Positions 1-6,627 are shown, counted from the stretch's first letter. The stretch: DNA of 7,468 nt from Lachnospiraceae bacterium (GCA_017652545.1 JAGCAV010000449.1:1-7468); one strand, 5' to 3'. The notes: generated by a model not told the origin, from the sequence alone. Program-made: numbers and translations.

Positions 1-1543
1 CGATAAATACGGACTCTGCAACAGGGCCTTCAGAGGGGCCTGTTGTCTGGAAGGGCTCAACGGGTTATGCTGAGATGCTGTTCAGGTTCAGGCAGTCATT
101 CCAGTCGGCGCTGCCGATCAGCGGAAGGGCGTGCGGGCCTTTGTGCTGGGCGGTATACGTAAACGAGCGTGTCAGATGCTCAAAGAGCGGAACGGCTGTT
201 GCAGGATCCGAATCGAACGGAGTGGGAACATCCAGGATCGATGTATCGCCTGTTTCCTTCAGATATGCCGCGACGGCCGCGATCAGCCAGAGCGGATCGT
301 CATTAAAACCGCTGCCGATCTCCATGTTGCCCTTCTTGGTCAGCGGCTGGTACTGGTGTTAGGCGGATCCGTCCTGGAACTGGGTGGAAGCGATGTCGAT
401 GATTCGTTCCCTGGCCCTTTCCGGGATCAGATGCACAAAACCGAGCAGGTCCTGACAGCTGTCTCTGAAGCCCATGCCGCGCCCGATTCCCGACTCGTAA
501 TAGGAAGCGGAGCGGGACATGTTGAATGTGACCATGCACTGATACTGATTCCAGATATTGACCATGCGGTTGACTTTGTCATTCTGTGTGTCCACGCTGT
601 AGGTGGACAGCAGCCCGGTCCAGTAATCCTGAAGGGCACGGAATGCTGCGTCAACCTTTTCTGCCGTATCAAAGCGGGAGAGAAGCAGAAGCGCCGGTTT
701 CTTATTGATGACGCCGGGCGCTTCCCATTTGTCATCTGAGGGATTCTCAACATATCCCAGGATGAAGATATAATTTTTCTCTTCTCCCGGCGCGAGTTCC
801 ACATTGATCTGATGTGCGCCGACCGGGAACCAGCCGCTGGTGACAGAGTTTTTGCAGCCGCCGTCTGAGATGGCCTGCGGGTCGGAAGCCGGATTATAAC
901 GGCCGATAAAGTCTTCCCGGCTGGTGTCGAAACCATCCACAGGGGCGTTTACGGAAAAGACGGCATAGTGGTTGCGGCGTTCCCTGTATTCGGTTTTGTG
1001 ATAGATCGAGGAGCCGATGACCTCAACTTCGCCGGTGCTCAGATTCCGCTGGAAGTTGGTCATGTCATCCATGGCGTTCCACAGACAGAATTCAACATAG
1101 GAATACAGCTGTATGGATTTGGGCTGATCCGTTTCATTCTTAAGTGTCAGGGAATTGATCTCACAGGTGGCATCCATGGGGACAAAGTTCAGAAGATCCA
1201 CAGCCAGTCCGTTCCTGGCGGACAGGAAACGGGTATAGCCGATGCCGTGGCGGCACTCATAACGGTCGAGCTGCGTCTGTGTGGGCTGCCAGCCGGGGTT
1301 CCAGAGGGTATCGCCTTCCTTGATATAGTAGTATTTTCCGTTCGAATCATACGGGACGGAATTGTAGCGGTAGCGGGTCAGGCGAAGGAGCTTCGCGTCC
1401 TTATAAAAACTGTAGCCCCCGCAGGTATTGGAGATCAGCGAAAAGAAATCGCTGCAGCCCAGGTAATTGATCCAGGGGAGCGGCGTCCTGGGTGTGGTGA
1501 TCACATACTCCTTTGCAGCGTCATCAAAGTATCCAAATTTCAT
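1..1543 (-). pseudogene. GH94 cellobiose phosphorylase-type gene with two in-frame TAA codons, 3' end outside the window
   Basis: GH94 cellobiose phosphorylases are cytoplasmic and convert cellobiose plus phosphate to alpha-glucose 1-phosphate plus glucose. The protein starts [19 protein letters not shown] and carries [28 protein letters not shown] and PERARERI blocks that I recognise from clostridial members of about 810 residues. The start at 1543 is chosen because GAAAGGAG (1559..1552) lies 8 nt upstream; the longer open frame to 1618 adds 25 unrelated residues. Codon 395 is TAA (361..359), where the family has Tyr in [20 protein letters not shown] follows in the same frame, then [10 protein letters not shown] and [10 protein letters not shown]. 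Codon 493 is also TAA (67..65), again followed in frame by PVEPFQTT and VAESVFI to the window edge. The family's catalytic Asp, which I place in the WND motif (about residue 483), lies after the first stop, so the 394-residue product should be inactive. Other GH94 specificities, such as cellodextrin phosphorylase, are possible. Sequencing error is not excluded. Confidence 0.88.
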
Positions 1544-1551
1544 GGAAGGTT

Positions 1552-1559
1552 CTCCTTTC
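1552..1559 (-). promoter_or_regulatory. Ribosome binding site of the GH94 gene
   Basis: On the minus strand GAAAGGAG precedes the ATG at 1543 by 8 nt. It fixes the start at MKFGYF, in agreement with the family N-terminus, rather than at the upstream in-frame ATG at 1618. Confidence 0.85.
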
Positions 1560-1654
1560 AGCATATCTTGGGTCCGGTGTCTGTACTTTGTCGGTAAGCA
1601 CCATACGCCGCGGAGCATCTTTTCAACTGGCAGAAGTATACCCGCGGATATGGA

Positions 1655-1667
1655 GAAAACGATTTAG
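1655..1667. promoter_or_regulatory. LacI-family operator-like site at the GH94 transcription start
   Basis: GAAAACGATTTAG has the partial dyad AAAnCGnTTT around a central CG, the shape bound by LacI/GalR/CcpA-family repressors. It lies 7-17 nt beyond the -10 box, over the predicted start, where a bound repressor would block transcription. Its first ten bases, GAAAACGATT, recur at the same relative place on the divergent promoter (2061-2070). Which regulator binds is inference: the LacI-type protein encoded at 5542-6555, or CcpA. Confidence 0.5.
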
Positions 1668-1670
1668 TAA

Positions 1671-1699
1671 AGTATATCGGATGAACAGAAAAGAATCAA
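1671..1699 (-). promoter_or_regulatory. Sigma-70/SigA-type promoter of the GH94 gene
   Basis: Read on the minus strand, TTGATT (1699..1694) and TATACT (1676..1671) are separated by exactly 17 bp, close to the TTGACA-17-TATAAT consensus. Transcription would start near 1664, giving a leader of about 120 nt before the ATG at 1543. A second TATACT (1641..1636) lies downstream but has no comparable -35 box. Confidence 0.6.
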
Positions 1700-1876
1700 T
1701 AGAAACAACAGTGCAAAAACTGACAAAAATACAGGCGTCAAACAGGGCATAATCACGATACAAAGCTGATAAAACGAGATAAAGAATATACATAAAAGGA
1801 AATATAGGATATGTGAGCGAATAATGGACATTATTATAAAAGAAATCAGACAATAAGGAAAAGCACAGGTGCAGGA

Positions 1877-1890
1877 CGAAACTGGTTTCG
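1877..1890. repeat. 14-bp inverted repeat, possible auxiliary operator
   Basis: CGAAAC-TG-GTTTCG is a perfect 6+6 dyad with a 2-bp centre. It lies in the middle of the divergent intergenic region, far from both start codons. The half-site resembles the CGAAAAC elements at 2099-2122, and CGAAACTG recurs at 2081-2088. An upstream operator allowing looping between the two promoters is plausible but unproven. Confidence 0.45.
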
Positions 1891-2023
1891 AAAAAACATC
1901 GATCAAAACCGCGTTTCCGGACTGATTTCGTTCGGCATGATTCGAGGAGTTGTGAAATATAGCCAAAATCAGGGGTCTGTTTTTGTGAAAAAGGTAAAAT
2001 GAATAAAAAATCTCAAAAAAGAG

Positions 2024-2052
2024 TTGCGCTTTCGTGAAGAACGCGCTATGAT
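2024..2052 (+). promoter_or_regulatory. Sigma-70/SigA-type promoter of the sugar ABC transporter operon
   Basis: TTGCGC (2024-2029) and TATGAT (2047-2052) are separated by 17 bp. The start would fall near 2059, giving a leader of about 114 nt. It is the only well-spaced promoter I find before the binding-protein gene, and the operator-like GAAAACGATT begins 9 nt after the -10 box. Confidence 0.6.
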
Positions 2053-2059
2053 TTGCCCA

Positions 2060-2073
2060 TGAAAACGATTAAG
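2060..2073. promoter_or_regulatory. LacI/CcpA-type operator-like site at the transporter transcription start
   Basis: TGAAAACGATTAAG matches the left half and central CG of a catabolite-responsive element (TGWAARCGYTWNCW) but not its last two conserved positions. It contains the same GAAAACGATT decamer found at the opposite promoter (1655-1664). Lying over the predicted start, it fits a repressor roadblock. The dyad is imperfect, so binding strength is uncertain. Confidence 0.5.
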
Positions 2074-2096
2074 TGATTTTCGAAACTGAGCAGACA

Positions 2097-2124
2097 GTCG
2101 AAAACACGAAAACCTGTTTTCGAC
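2097..2124. repeat. Nested inverted repeats in the binding-protein leader
   Basis: GTCGAAAAC (2097-2105) and GTTTTCGAC (2116-2124) form a perfect 9-bp inverted repeat with a 10-base spacer. Within it a second CGAAAAC (2107-2113) forms a tighter dyad with the same right arm, giving CGAAAAC-CT-GTTTTCG (2107-2122). Two left half-sites, 8 bp apart, thus compete for one right half-site. A further TTTCGAAA palindrome lies at 2078-2085. In DNA this could be a tandem operator; in RNA a 9-bp hairpin. The hairpin has no U-run after it, so it is not an obvious terminator. Confidence 0.55.
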
Positions 2125-2172
2125 AGACCTTTCTAAACACCATTTTGTACAAACATGTAAGGAGGAAACACT

Positions 2173-3480
2173 ATGAACAAGAAGCTTGTTGGTATGACTC
2201 TTGCCGCGGCCATGGCCGGAGCAATGGCTGTTACCGCAATGGCAGACGGCAGCGTGCTGAACATCTACTGCTGGAACGACGAATTCCAGACCCGTATGGT
2301 TAACCTGTATCCGGGTTATGAAGAGGTAGACGGAACACACGGCAAGATCGGTGATGTGGATGTTGTCTGGACAATCACTCCCAGCGCTGACAACGCATAT
2401 CAGAACAACCTTGATGAGAACCTGCTTGCACAGGCTGACAAGGCTGATGATGAAAAGATCGACATGTTCCTGCTTGAGTCTGACTATGCTCTGAAGTATG
2501 TTGATACTGAGTTCACCATGCCGGTTGCGGATCTGGGCATCACCGATGAGGATCTGGCCAACCAGTATCAGTACACCAAAGACATCGTTACAGATTCCAA
2601 CGGCCAGCTGAAGGGTGTTTCATGGCAGGGCTGCCCGGGCGTTCTGATCTACAACCGTGAGATCGCCAAGGAAGTGCTCGGAAGCGATGAGCCCGCTGAT
2701 GTGCAGGCTGCAGTTGCTGACTGGGCTGCCTTCAAGGAGACCGCTGCGAAAATGGCTGAGGCCGGCTATTTCATGACCTCCTCCGCAAATGATACCTATC
2801 GTGTTTACTCCGACAATGTTTCCGGTCCGCTCGTTCAGGACGGCAAGATCATTCTTGACGATATGATCAAGGCATGGATCGATGACTCCAAGGAAATGGT
2901 AGACGCCAACGAGACCGGTACCCATGATCTGTGGTCCGATGACTGGAGCAAGGGCTTCTATCCGGAAGGAAAGGTATTCTGCTACTTTGGACCGGCATGG
3001 TTCATCGACTTCTGCATGGCTGCTGATGTTGAAGGTTCCATCGCTCATGACGGCGGCTGGGGCGCAACCGAAGGCCCGCAGGGCTTCTGCTGGGGCGGCA
3101 CATGGATCGCTGCTGCAACCGGAACCGACAACACCGAGCTGGTTGCTGACATCATCCGCAAGCTGACCTGCGACACCGACATCATGAAAGAGATCGTTGT
3201 GAAATACAATGACTTTGTCAACAACAAGCCTGCCATGGAAGAGATGGCAGCTGACGAGTCCTACAGCAGTGCTGTTCTGGGCGGCATGAACCCGCTTCCC
3301 ATGTTCTGCGCCGGCGCCGAGAACTGCGACAAGTCCAAAGTCTCCGCTTACGATCAGGGCTACACCGAGTCCCTGCAGCAGGCTATGAAGAACTACTTCG
3401 ACGGCAATGCAACCTATGAAGAAGCTCTGGATCAGTTCTACAAGAGCGTTACCGAGAAGTATCCGGAACTGACCTACTAA
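2173..3480 (+). CDS. Extracellular solute-binding protein, family 1 (sugar ABC importer)
   Basis: This 435-residue protein would capture an oligosaccharide outside the membrane and deliver it to the permeases encoded downstream. Residues 1-24 form a signal peptide: a KK charge pair, an Ala/Met/Leu/Val core, and a signal-peptidase-I-like AMA ahead of Asp25. The mature start SVLNIYCWNDEFQ, and later GVSWQGCPGVLIYNR and GPAWFIDFC, match a family of clostridial sugar-binding proteins as I remember it. Aromatic residues suited to stacking on sugar rings are plentiful (WND, WSDDWS, GPAWF, GGWG, WGGTW). There is no lipobox: the first Cys is residue 33, inside the first beta strand, although Gram-positive binding proteins are normally lipoproteins. 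AGGAGG at 2160-2165 supports the ATG. The substrate is inferred as a beta-glucoside from the divergent GH94 gene. Confidence 0.93.
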   Translation: MNKKLVGMTLAAAMAGAMAVTAMADGSVLNIYCWNDEFQTRMVNLYPGYEEVDGTHGKIGDVDVVWTITPSADNAYQNNLDENLLAQADKADDEKIDMFLLESDYALKYVDTEFTMPVADLGITDEDLANQYQYTKDIVTDSNGQLKGVSWQGCPGVLIYNREIAKEVLGSDEPADVQAAVADWAAFKETAAKMAEAGYFMTSSANDTYRVYSDNVSGPLVQDGKIILDDMIKAWIDDSKEMVDANETGTHDLWSDDWSKGFYPEGKVFCYFGPAWFIDFCMAADVEGSIAHDGGWGATEGPQGFCWGGTWIAAATGTDNTELVADIIRKLTCDTDIMKEIVVKYNDFVNNKPAMEEMAADESYSSAVLGGMNPLPMFCAGAENCDKSKVSAYDQGYTESLQQAMKNYFDGNATYEEALDQFYKSVTEKYPELTY

Positions 3481-3536
3481 TTCGGATATAAAAGGTTTTG
3501 CAGCAAAAGTGACGAGATAAAAGAACAATGACTGAC

Positions 3537-3569
3537 AGGGGCCTGCCTGGTGATACCAGGCAGGCCCTT
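3537..3569 (+). terminator. Strong intercistronic hairpin after the binding-protein gene
   Basis: GGGCCTGCCTGGT (3539-3551) pairs perfectly with ACCAGGCAGGCCC (3555-3567) around a GAT loop. A G-U and an A-U pair extend the stem to 15 bp. Only CTTCTAA follows, so the U-tract is poor. Such hairpins between a binding-protein gene and its permeases usually act as partial terminators or 3'-end stabilisers that raise binding protein over permease. The next gene begins about 76 nt downstream and I see no clear promoter in between. Confidence 0.75.
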
Positions 3570-3645
3570 CTAATGGAAAGAACTGGAAATTACCCGGTCG
3601 GGAAAGCCGGTTTGAGTATGATTTCCTTTATTCGGAGGTTTTATC

Positions 3646-4557
3646 ATGGGGAAGACATCAAAAGGAAAGGTCGTCCGATATAACAGGTGGGGATATATCT
3701 TCCTGATCCCGTTTATCGTGGTCTATCTGATCTTTCAGTTTATTCCGCTGGTAAGTACCATTTATAACAGTTTTTTTGAAAACTATCGTGCAGGGCTTAC
3801 CCAGGTGGGACCGAATTTTGTCGGCTTTGCGAACTTCGCCAAGCTTTTCAAAGACGGTGATATATGGATCTATCTGAAGAATACGATGATCATGTGGATC
3901 ATGGGTTTTGTTCCTCAGATCCTGGTGTCGCTGCTCCTTGGCGCATGGTTTTCGGATCCCAGTCTCAGGCTGAAGGGCCAGCGCTTCTTCAAAACAGTGA
4001 TCTACCTGCCCAACCTGATCATGGCTTCTGCTTTTGCAATGCTGTTCTTTACGCTGTTTGCGGACAGCGGTCCGATCAATTCCCTCCTGATCGGGGCAGG
4101 CATCCTGAAAGCCCCGTTCAAGTTTATGGCGAATAAATGGAGTGTCCGCTCGCTGGTTGCGTTCATGAACTTCCTGATGTGGTTCGGTAACACAACGATC
4201 CTTCTCATGGCAGGCATGCTGGGTATTGATTCATCGCTTTTTGAGGCGGCTTCGGTTGACGGAGCGACCGCCACGCAGGTCTTCTTCAGAGTGACGCTGC
4301 CGCTGCTTCGCCCCATCCTGCTGTATGTGATGATCACGTCCCTGATCGGCGGTCTGCAGATGTTCGATGTGCCGCAGATCCTGACCAACGGAAGCGGTGA
4401 TCCGCTTCGTTCTTCCATGACCATGATCATGTTCCTGAACAAGCACCTGTTCAGCAAGAACTATGGAATGGGCGGCGCTCTGTCCGTGCTGCTGTTTATT
4501 GTTACGGGCATCCTGTCACTGATCGTGTTCAGGATCAATTCGCGAAGCCAGAAGTAG
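3646..4557 (+). CDS. Sugar ABC transporter permease, MalF/UgpA type
   Basis: This 303-residue inner subunit forms half of the transmembrane channel. Six hydrophobic segments lie at roughly residues 16-38, 78-101, 115-138, 170-192, 218-240 and 275-297. The EAA loop that docks on the ATPase is at residues 200-225 (EAASVDGATATQVFFRVTLP), closely matching the family consensus of EAA, DGA and LP. CGGAGG sits shortly before the ATG. It follows the binding-protein gene after the hairpin and lies 13 nt ahead of the second permease, so the two permeases are co-translated neighbours. The length is normal and no lesion is visible. The cassette contains no ATPase gene, so this subunit must use one encoded elsewhere. 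Confidence 0.94.
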   Translation: MGKTSKGKVVRYNRWGYIFLIPFIVVYLIFQFIPLVSTIYNSFFENYRAGLTQVGPNFVGFANFAKLFKDGDIWIYLKNTMIMWIMGFVPQILVSLLLGAWFSDPSLRLKGQRFFKTVIYLPNLIMASAFAMLFFTLFADSGPINSLLIGAGILKAPFKFMANKWSVRSLVAFMNFLMWFGNTTILLMAGMLGIDSSLFEAASVDGATATQVFFRVTLPLLRPILLYVMITSLIGGLQMFDVPQILTNGSGDPLRSSMTMIMFLNKHLFSKNYGMGGALSVLLFIVTGILSLIVFRINSRSQK

Positions 4558-4570
4558 GAGGGATGATAAA

Positions 4571-5425
4571 ATGATGGATAAAAAATCAAAAGGTCTCGGC
4601 ATTCATGCCAGAAGGACGATTGCCTATATTGTTCTGATCGTGATCTCTTTCCTCTGCCTGTTCTGGTTTTATGTACTGTTCATCAATGCCACCAGATCTC
4701 ATGGTGAGCTGACAAAGGGCTTTACTCCGGTCCCAAGCTCGTTCCTGATCAAGAATTTCCAGGGAGTTCTGGGCGGAACGCTTCCCATCGTGAGAGGCAT
4801 GATCAACTCCCTGGTGGTTGCCCTGAGCAGTGCGGCGCTGTGTACATATTTTTCAACCATGACAGCTTATGCGATCTACGCATATGACTTCAAACTGAAA
4901 AAATATATCGCAACTTTTATCCTTGCAGTGATGATGATCCCGTCGCAGGTTACAGCGCTCGGCTTCCTGCAGCTGGTCACCAGAATGAAACTGCAGGACA
5001 ACTTCATTCCGCTGATCATTCCCAGTATCGCGGCACCGGTCACTTATTTCTATATGAAGCAGTACATGGAGAGCAATCTGCCCATGGCCCTGATCGAGGC
5101 TGCCAGGATTGACGGAGCAGGGGAGTTTTACACTTTCAATACCATCATCATTCATCTGATGAAGCCGGCAATTGCGGTCCAGGCCATCTTTACCTTTGTC
5201 GGAAGCTGGAACAATTACTTCGTTCCCGCCCTGATCCTGCACAAGGACAAGCTGAAAACGCTGCCGATCCTGATCGCCCAGCTGCGAAGCGCGGACTTCC
5301 TGAAGTTTGATATGGGACAGGTCTATGTGACGATTGCATTCTCGATCTTCCCGGTTATCCTTGTATATCTGATTCTTTCCAAGTATATTGTCGGCGGTGT
5401 GGCGGCAGGCAGTGTGAAAGGCTGA
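4571..5425 (+). CDS. Sugar ABC transporter permease, MalG/UgpE type
   Basis: This 284-residue protein is the second half of the importer channel. Hydrophobic segments lie near residues 17-38, 79-103, 112-133, 145-162, 200-221 and 251-273. The EAA loop is at about 176-200 (EAARIDGAGEFYTF, then MKP). The C-terminus GGVAAGSVKG is the usual MalG-type ending that reaches the partner ATPase. AGGAGG (4556-4561) overlaps the TAG stop of the preceding permease, which suggests coupled translation. Two consecutive ATG codons (4571 and 4574) could both serve; the first gives the better 9-nt spacing. The specific substrate cannot be read from the sequence. Confidence 0.94.
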   Translation: MMDKKSKGLGIHARRTIAYIVLIVISFLCLFWFYVLFINATRSHGELTKGFTPVPSSFLIKNFQGVLGGTLPIVRGMINSLVVALSSAALCTYFSTMTAYAIYAYDFKLKKYIATFILAVMMIPSQVTALGFLQLVTRMKLQDNFIPLIIPSIAAPVTYFYMKQYMESNLPMALIEAARIDGAGEFYTFNTIIIHLMKPAIAVQAIFTFVGSWNNYFVPALILHKDKLKTLPILIAQLRSADFLKFDMGQVYVTIAFSIFPVILVYLILSKYIVGGVAAGSVKG

Positions 5426-5488
5426 TCAGCTGCAGGCGAAGCAGCCGTGGATCCGATACGCAGAACTGTTTGAAAGCATAATGGACCA

Positions 5489-5507
5489 GAACCTGCGAAG
5501 CGGGTTC
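5489..5507 (+). other. Short stable hairpin between permease and regulator genes
   Basis: GAACCTGC (5489-5496) pairs with GCGGGTTC (5500-5507), an 8-bp stem with one U-G pair and a GAA loop. It stands about 17 nt upstream of the regulator's ribosome binding site. No U-run follows, so termination is unlikely; it may mark an RNA processing site or lower read-through into the regulator gene. The 116-nt gap that contains it shows no convincing promoter. Confidence 0.4.
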
Positions 5508-5541
5508 ACGGATTTCACCAGGTGAAAGGAGGGGTGCGCCA

Positions 5542-6555
5542 ATGGTTTCCATGAAGGATATCGCAAGGGAATGCGGTGTCTCGGTAGCCACCGTCAGCAA
5601 AGCGCTCAACGACTACAGTGATATAGGCAAACCAACCCGGGAGAAGGTTCGTGCCACGGCAGCGCGGCTGGGATATTACCCCAATTCTTCTGCCCGCGCT
5701 TTGAAAACCAAGAGATCCTACAATCTGGCTGTGCTGTTTACCGATGAACAGAACAGCGGACTGACGCATGATTTTTATTCCCATGTTCTGGAGAACTTCA
5801 AGGCAGAGGCGGAGAGGAACGGGTATGACATCACCTTTGCGACAGAACGGATCGCGACCAGAAAGACTTCTTACCTGGAGCATTGCCGCTATCGCGGTGT
5901 GGATGGCGTGCTGATCGCGAATATCGACTTCTACGACCATTCCATCCAGGAACTGATCCTGAGTGACCTGCCGGTTGTGACACTGGATCACGCGTTTGAC
6001 AACAGGATCGCGATCGTATCCGACAACCTGAAAGGAATGAAGGAACTGGTGGATTACATTTACGAGTGCGGACACAGGCGGATCGCATACATCCACGGCG
6101 CGGATTCCTCTGTGACCAGAGCCAGGCTGAACGGGTTTTATCACACAATGGCCGATCATCAGCTGGCGGTCGATGAAGCGTATATCAGAGAGATCCAGTA
6201 CCGTGATGTCAAGGCTGCCGAACAGCAGACAGAAGAACTGATGAAACTTCCGCAGCCGCCCACCTGTATCCTGTATCCGGATGACCTGACCTGCCTGGGA
6301 GGCGTCAACAAGCTCCGTGCCATGAATCTGACGATCGGCAGGGATGTATCCGTAGCAGGTTACGACGGTATCTTTCTCTCCCAGGTGATGGATCCGCCGT
6401 TTACGACAGTCCGTCAGGACGCGAAACAGATCGGTACCATTGCGGCTCAGAAGCTGATCGATCTGATCGAAAGTCCGAAGGCGACCATTATCGAACGCAT
6501 TGTGGTGCCGGCAGAACTGATCAGGGGCGGATCTGTCGGAAGGATAGACGGATAG
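5542..6555 (+). CDS. LacI/GalR-family transcriptional regulator
   Basis: This 337-residue protein should bind operator DNA as a dimer and respond to a sugar ligand. The N-terminal helix-turn-helix lies at about residues 4-25 (MKDIARECGVSVATVSKALN), with the recognition helix VATVSKALN of the GalR/CcpA-like subgroup. The hinge helix near 48-58 (NSSARALKTKR) carries the Leu that family members insert at a central CG. A periplasmic-binding-protein-like sensor domain follows from about residue 60, including VAGYDG and FTTVRQD. AAAGGAGGGG (5525-5534) supports the first ATG; a second ATG at 5551 is less well placed. Being last in the transporter operon, it probably regulates that operon and the divergent GH94 gene, since operator-like CG-centred dyads occur at both promoters. 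Its inducer is unknown. Confidence 0.93.
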   Translation: MVSMKDIARECGVSVATVSKALNDYSDIGKPTREKVRATAARLGYYPNSSARALKTKRSYNLAVLFTDEQNSGLTHDFYSHVLENFKAEAERNGYDITFATERIATRKTSYLEHCRYRGVDGVLIANIDFYDHSIQELILSDLPVVTLDHAFDNRIAIVSDNLKGMKELVDYIYECGHRRIAYIHGADSSVTRARLNGFYHTMADHQLAVDEAYIREIQYRDVKAAEQQTEELMKLPQPPTCILYPDDLTCLGGVNKLRAMNLTIGRDVSVAGYDGIFLSQVMDPPFTTVRQDAKQIGTIAAQKLIDLIESPKATIIERIVVPAELIRGGSVGRIDG

Positions 6556-6584
6556 GAAAGCGGCAGCTGAACAAAAAAAGAACA

Positions 6585-6621
6585 CGAAAACGGCGAATCC
6601 GTGAAGGAGACGCCGTTTTTG
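6585..6621 (+). terminator. Rho-independent terminator after the LacI-family gene
   Basis: AAAACGGCG (6587-6595) pairs with CGCCGTTTT (6611-6619) around a 15-nt loop, and the right arm ends in a run of five T (6616-6620). It closes the transporter-regulator operon and separates it from tcdA. Confidence 0.75.
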
Positions 6622-6627
6622 GCGTGA

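Larger units (their letters stand above)
1544..2172. other. Divergent, AT-rich intergenic control region
   Basis: About 630 bases separate the divergent GH94 and binding-protein genes. I find no credible gene here. Short open frames on the minus strand (between 1623 and 1966) encode Phe/Ile/Leu/Ser-rich strings without family resemblance or a good ribosome binding site. The stretch holds a promoter facing each way, an identical GAAAACGATT element just past each -10 box, a 14-bp inverted repeat near the middle (1877-1890), and a cluster of CGAAAAC/GTTTTCG half-sites in the binding-protein leader. The stretch 1700-1860 is A-rich and shows nothing else I can name. Confidence 0.7.

Noticed and set aside
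1..361. Stop-codon reassignment (TAA read as an amino acid)
   Set aside because: The binding protein and TcdA end at TAA at the expected family length, and TAG and TGA end the other genes, so the standard code is in use.
65..361. Frameshift as the cause of the GH94 interruption
   Set aside because: Family sequence before and after both TAA codons is in one frame; no insertion or deletion is needed.
131..1597. Long plus-strand open frames of about 200 codons opposite GH94
   Set aside because: They are antisense to clear GH94 sequence, without domain resemblance or ribosome binding sites.
359..1618. Taking the GH94 N-terminal piece as a complete 419-residue gene starting at 1618
   Set aside because: The first 25 residues have no family resemblance, the ribosome binding site fits 1543, and homologous sequence continues in frame past the stop.
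1623..1966. Short hydrophobic minus-strand open frames in the intergenic region
   Set aside because: They are products of AT-rich DNA, lack good start signals, and overlap the GH94 promoter.
2144..2160. TTTGTACAAA palindrome and an ATG-TAA start-stop just before the binding-protein ribosome binding site
   Set aside because: Both are too short to separate from chance; they are noted only because they lie near the start.
2620..3528. 302-codon minus-strand open frame opposite the binding-protein gene
   Set aside because: It is antisense to a well-supported gene; its composition reflects the codon bias of the real strand.
3591..3614. Second possible hairpin (CCGG/CCGG) before the first permease
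   Set aside because: Only four pairs form and flanking mismatches stop extension, so it is not distinguishable from chance.
5489..5522. tRNA-like GGTTC...CACCA string before the regulator gene
   Set aside because: No cloverleaf can be formed; there is no D or anticodon arm at the required distance.
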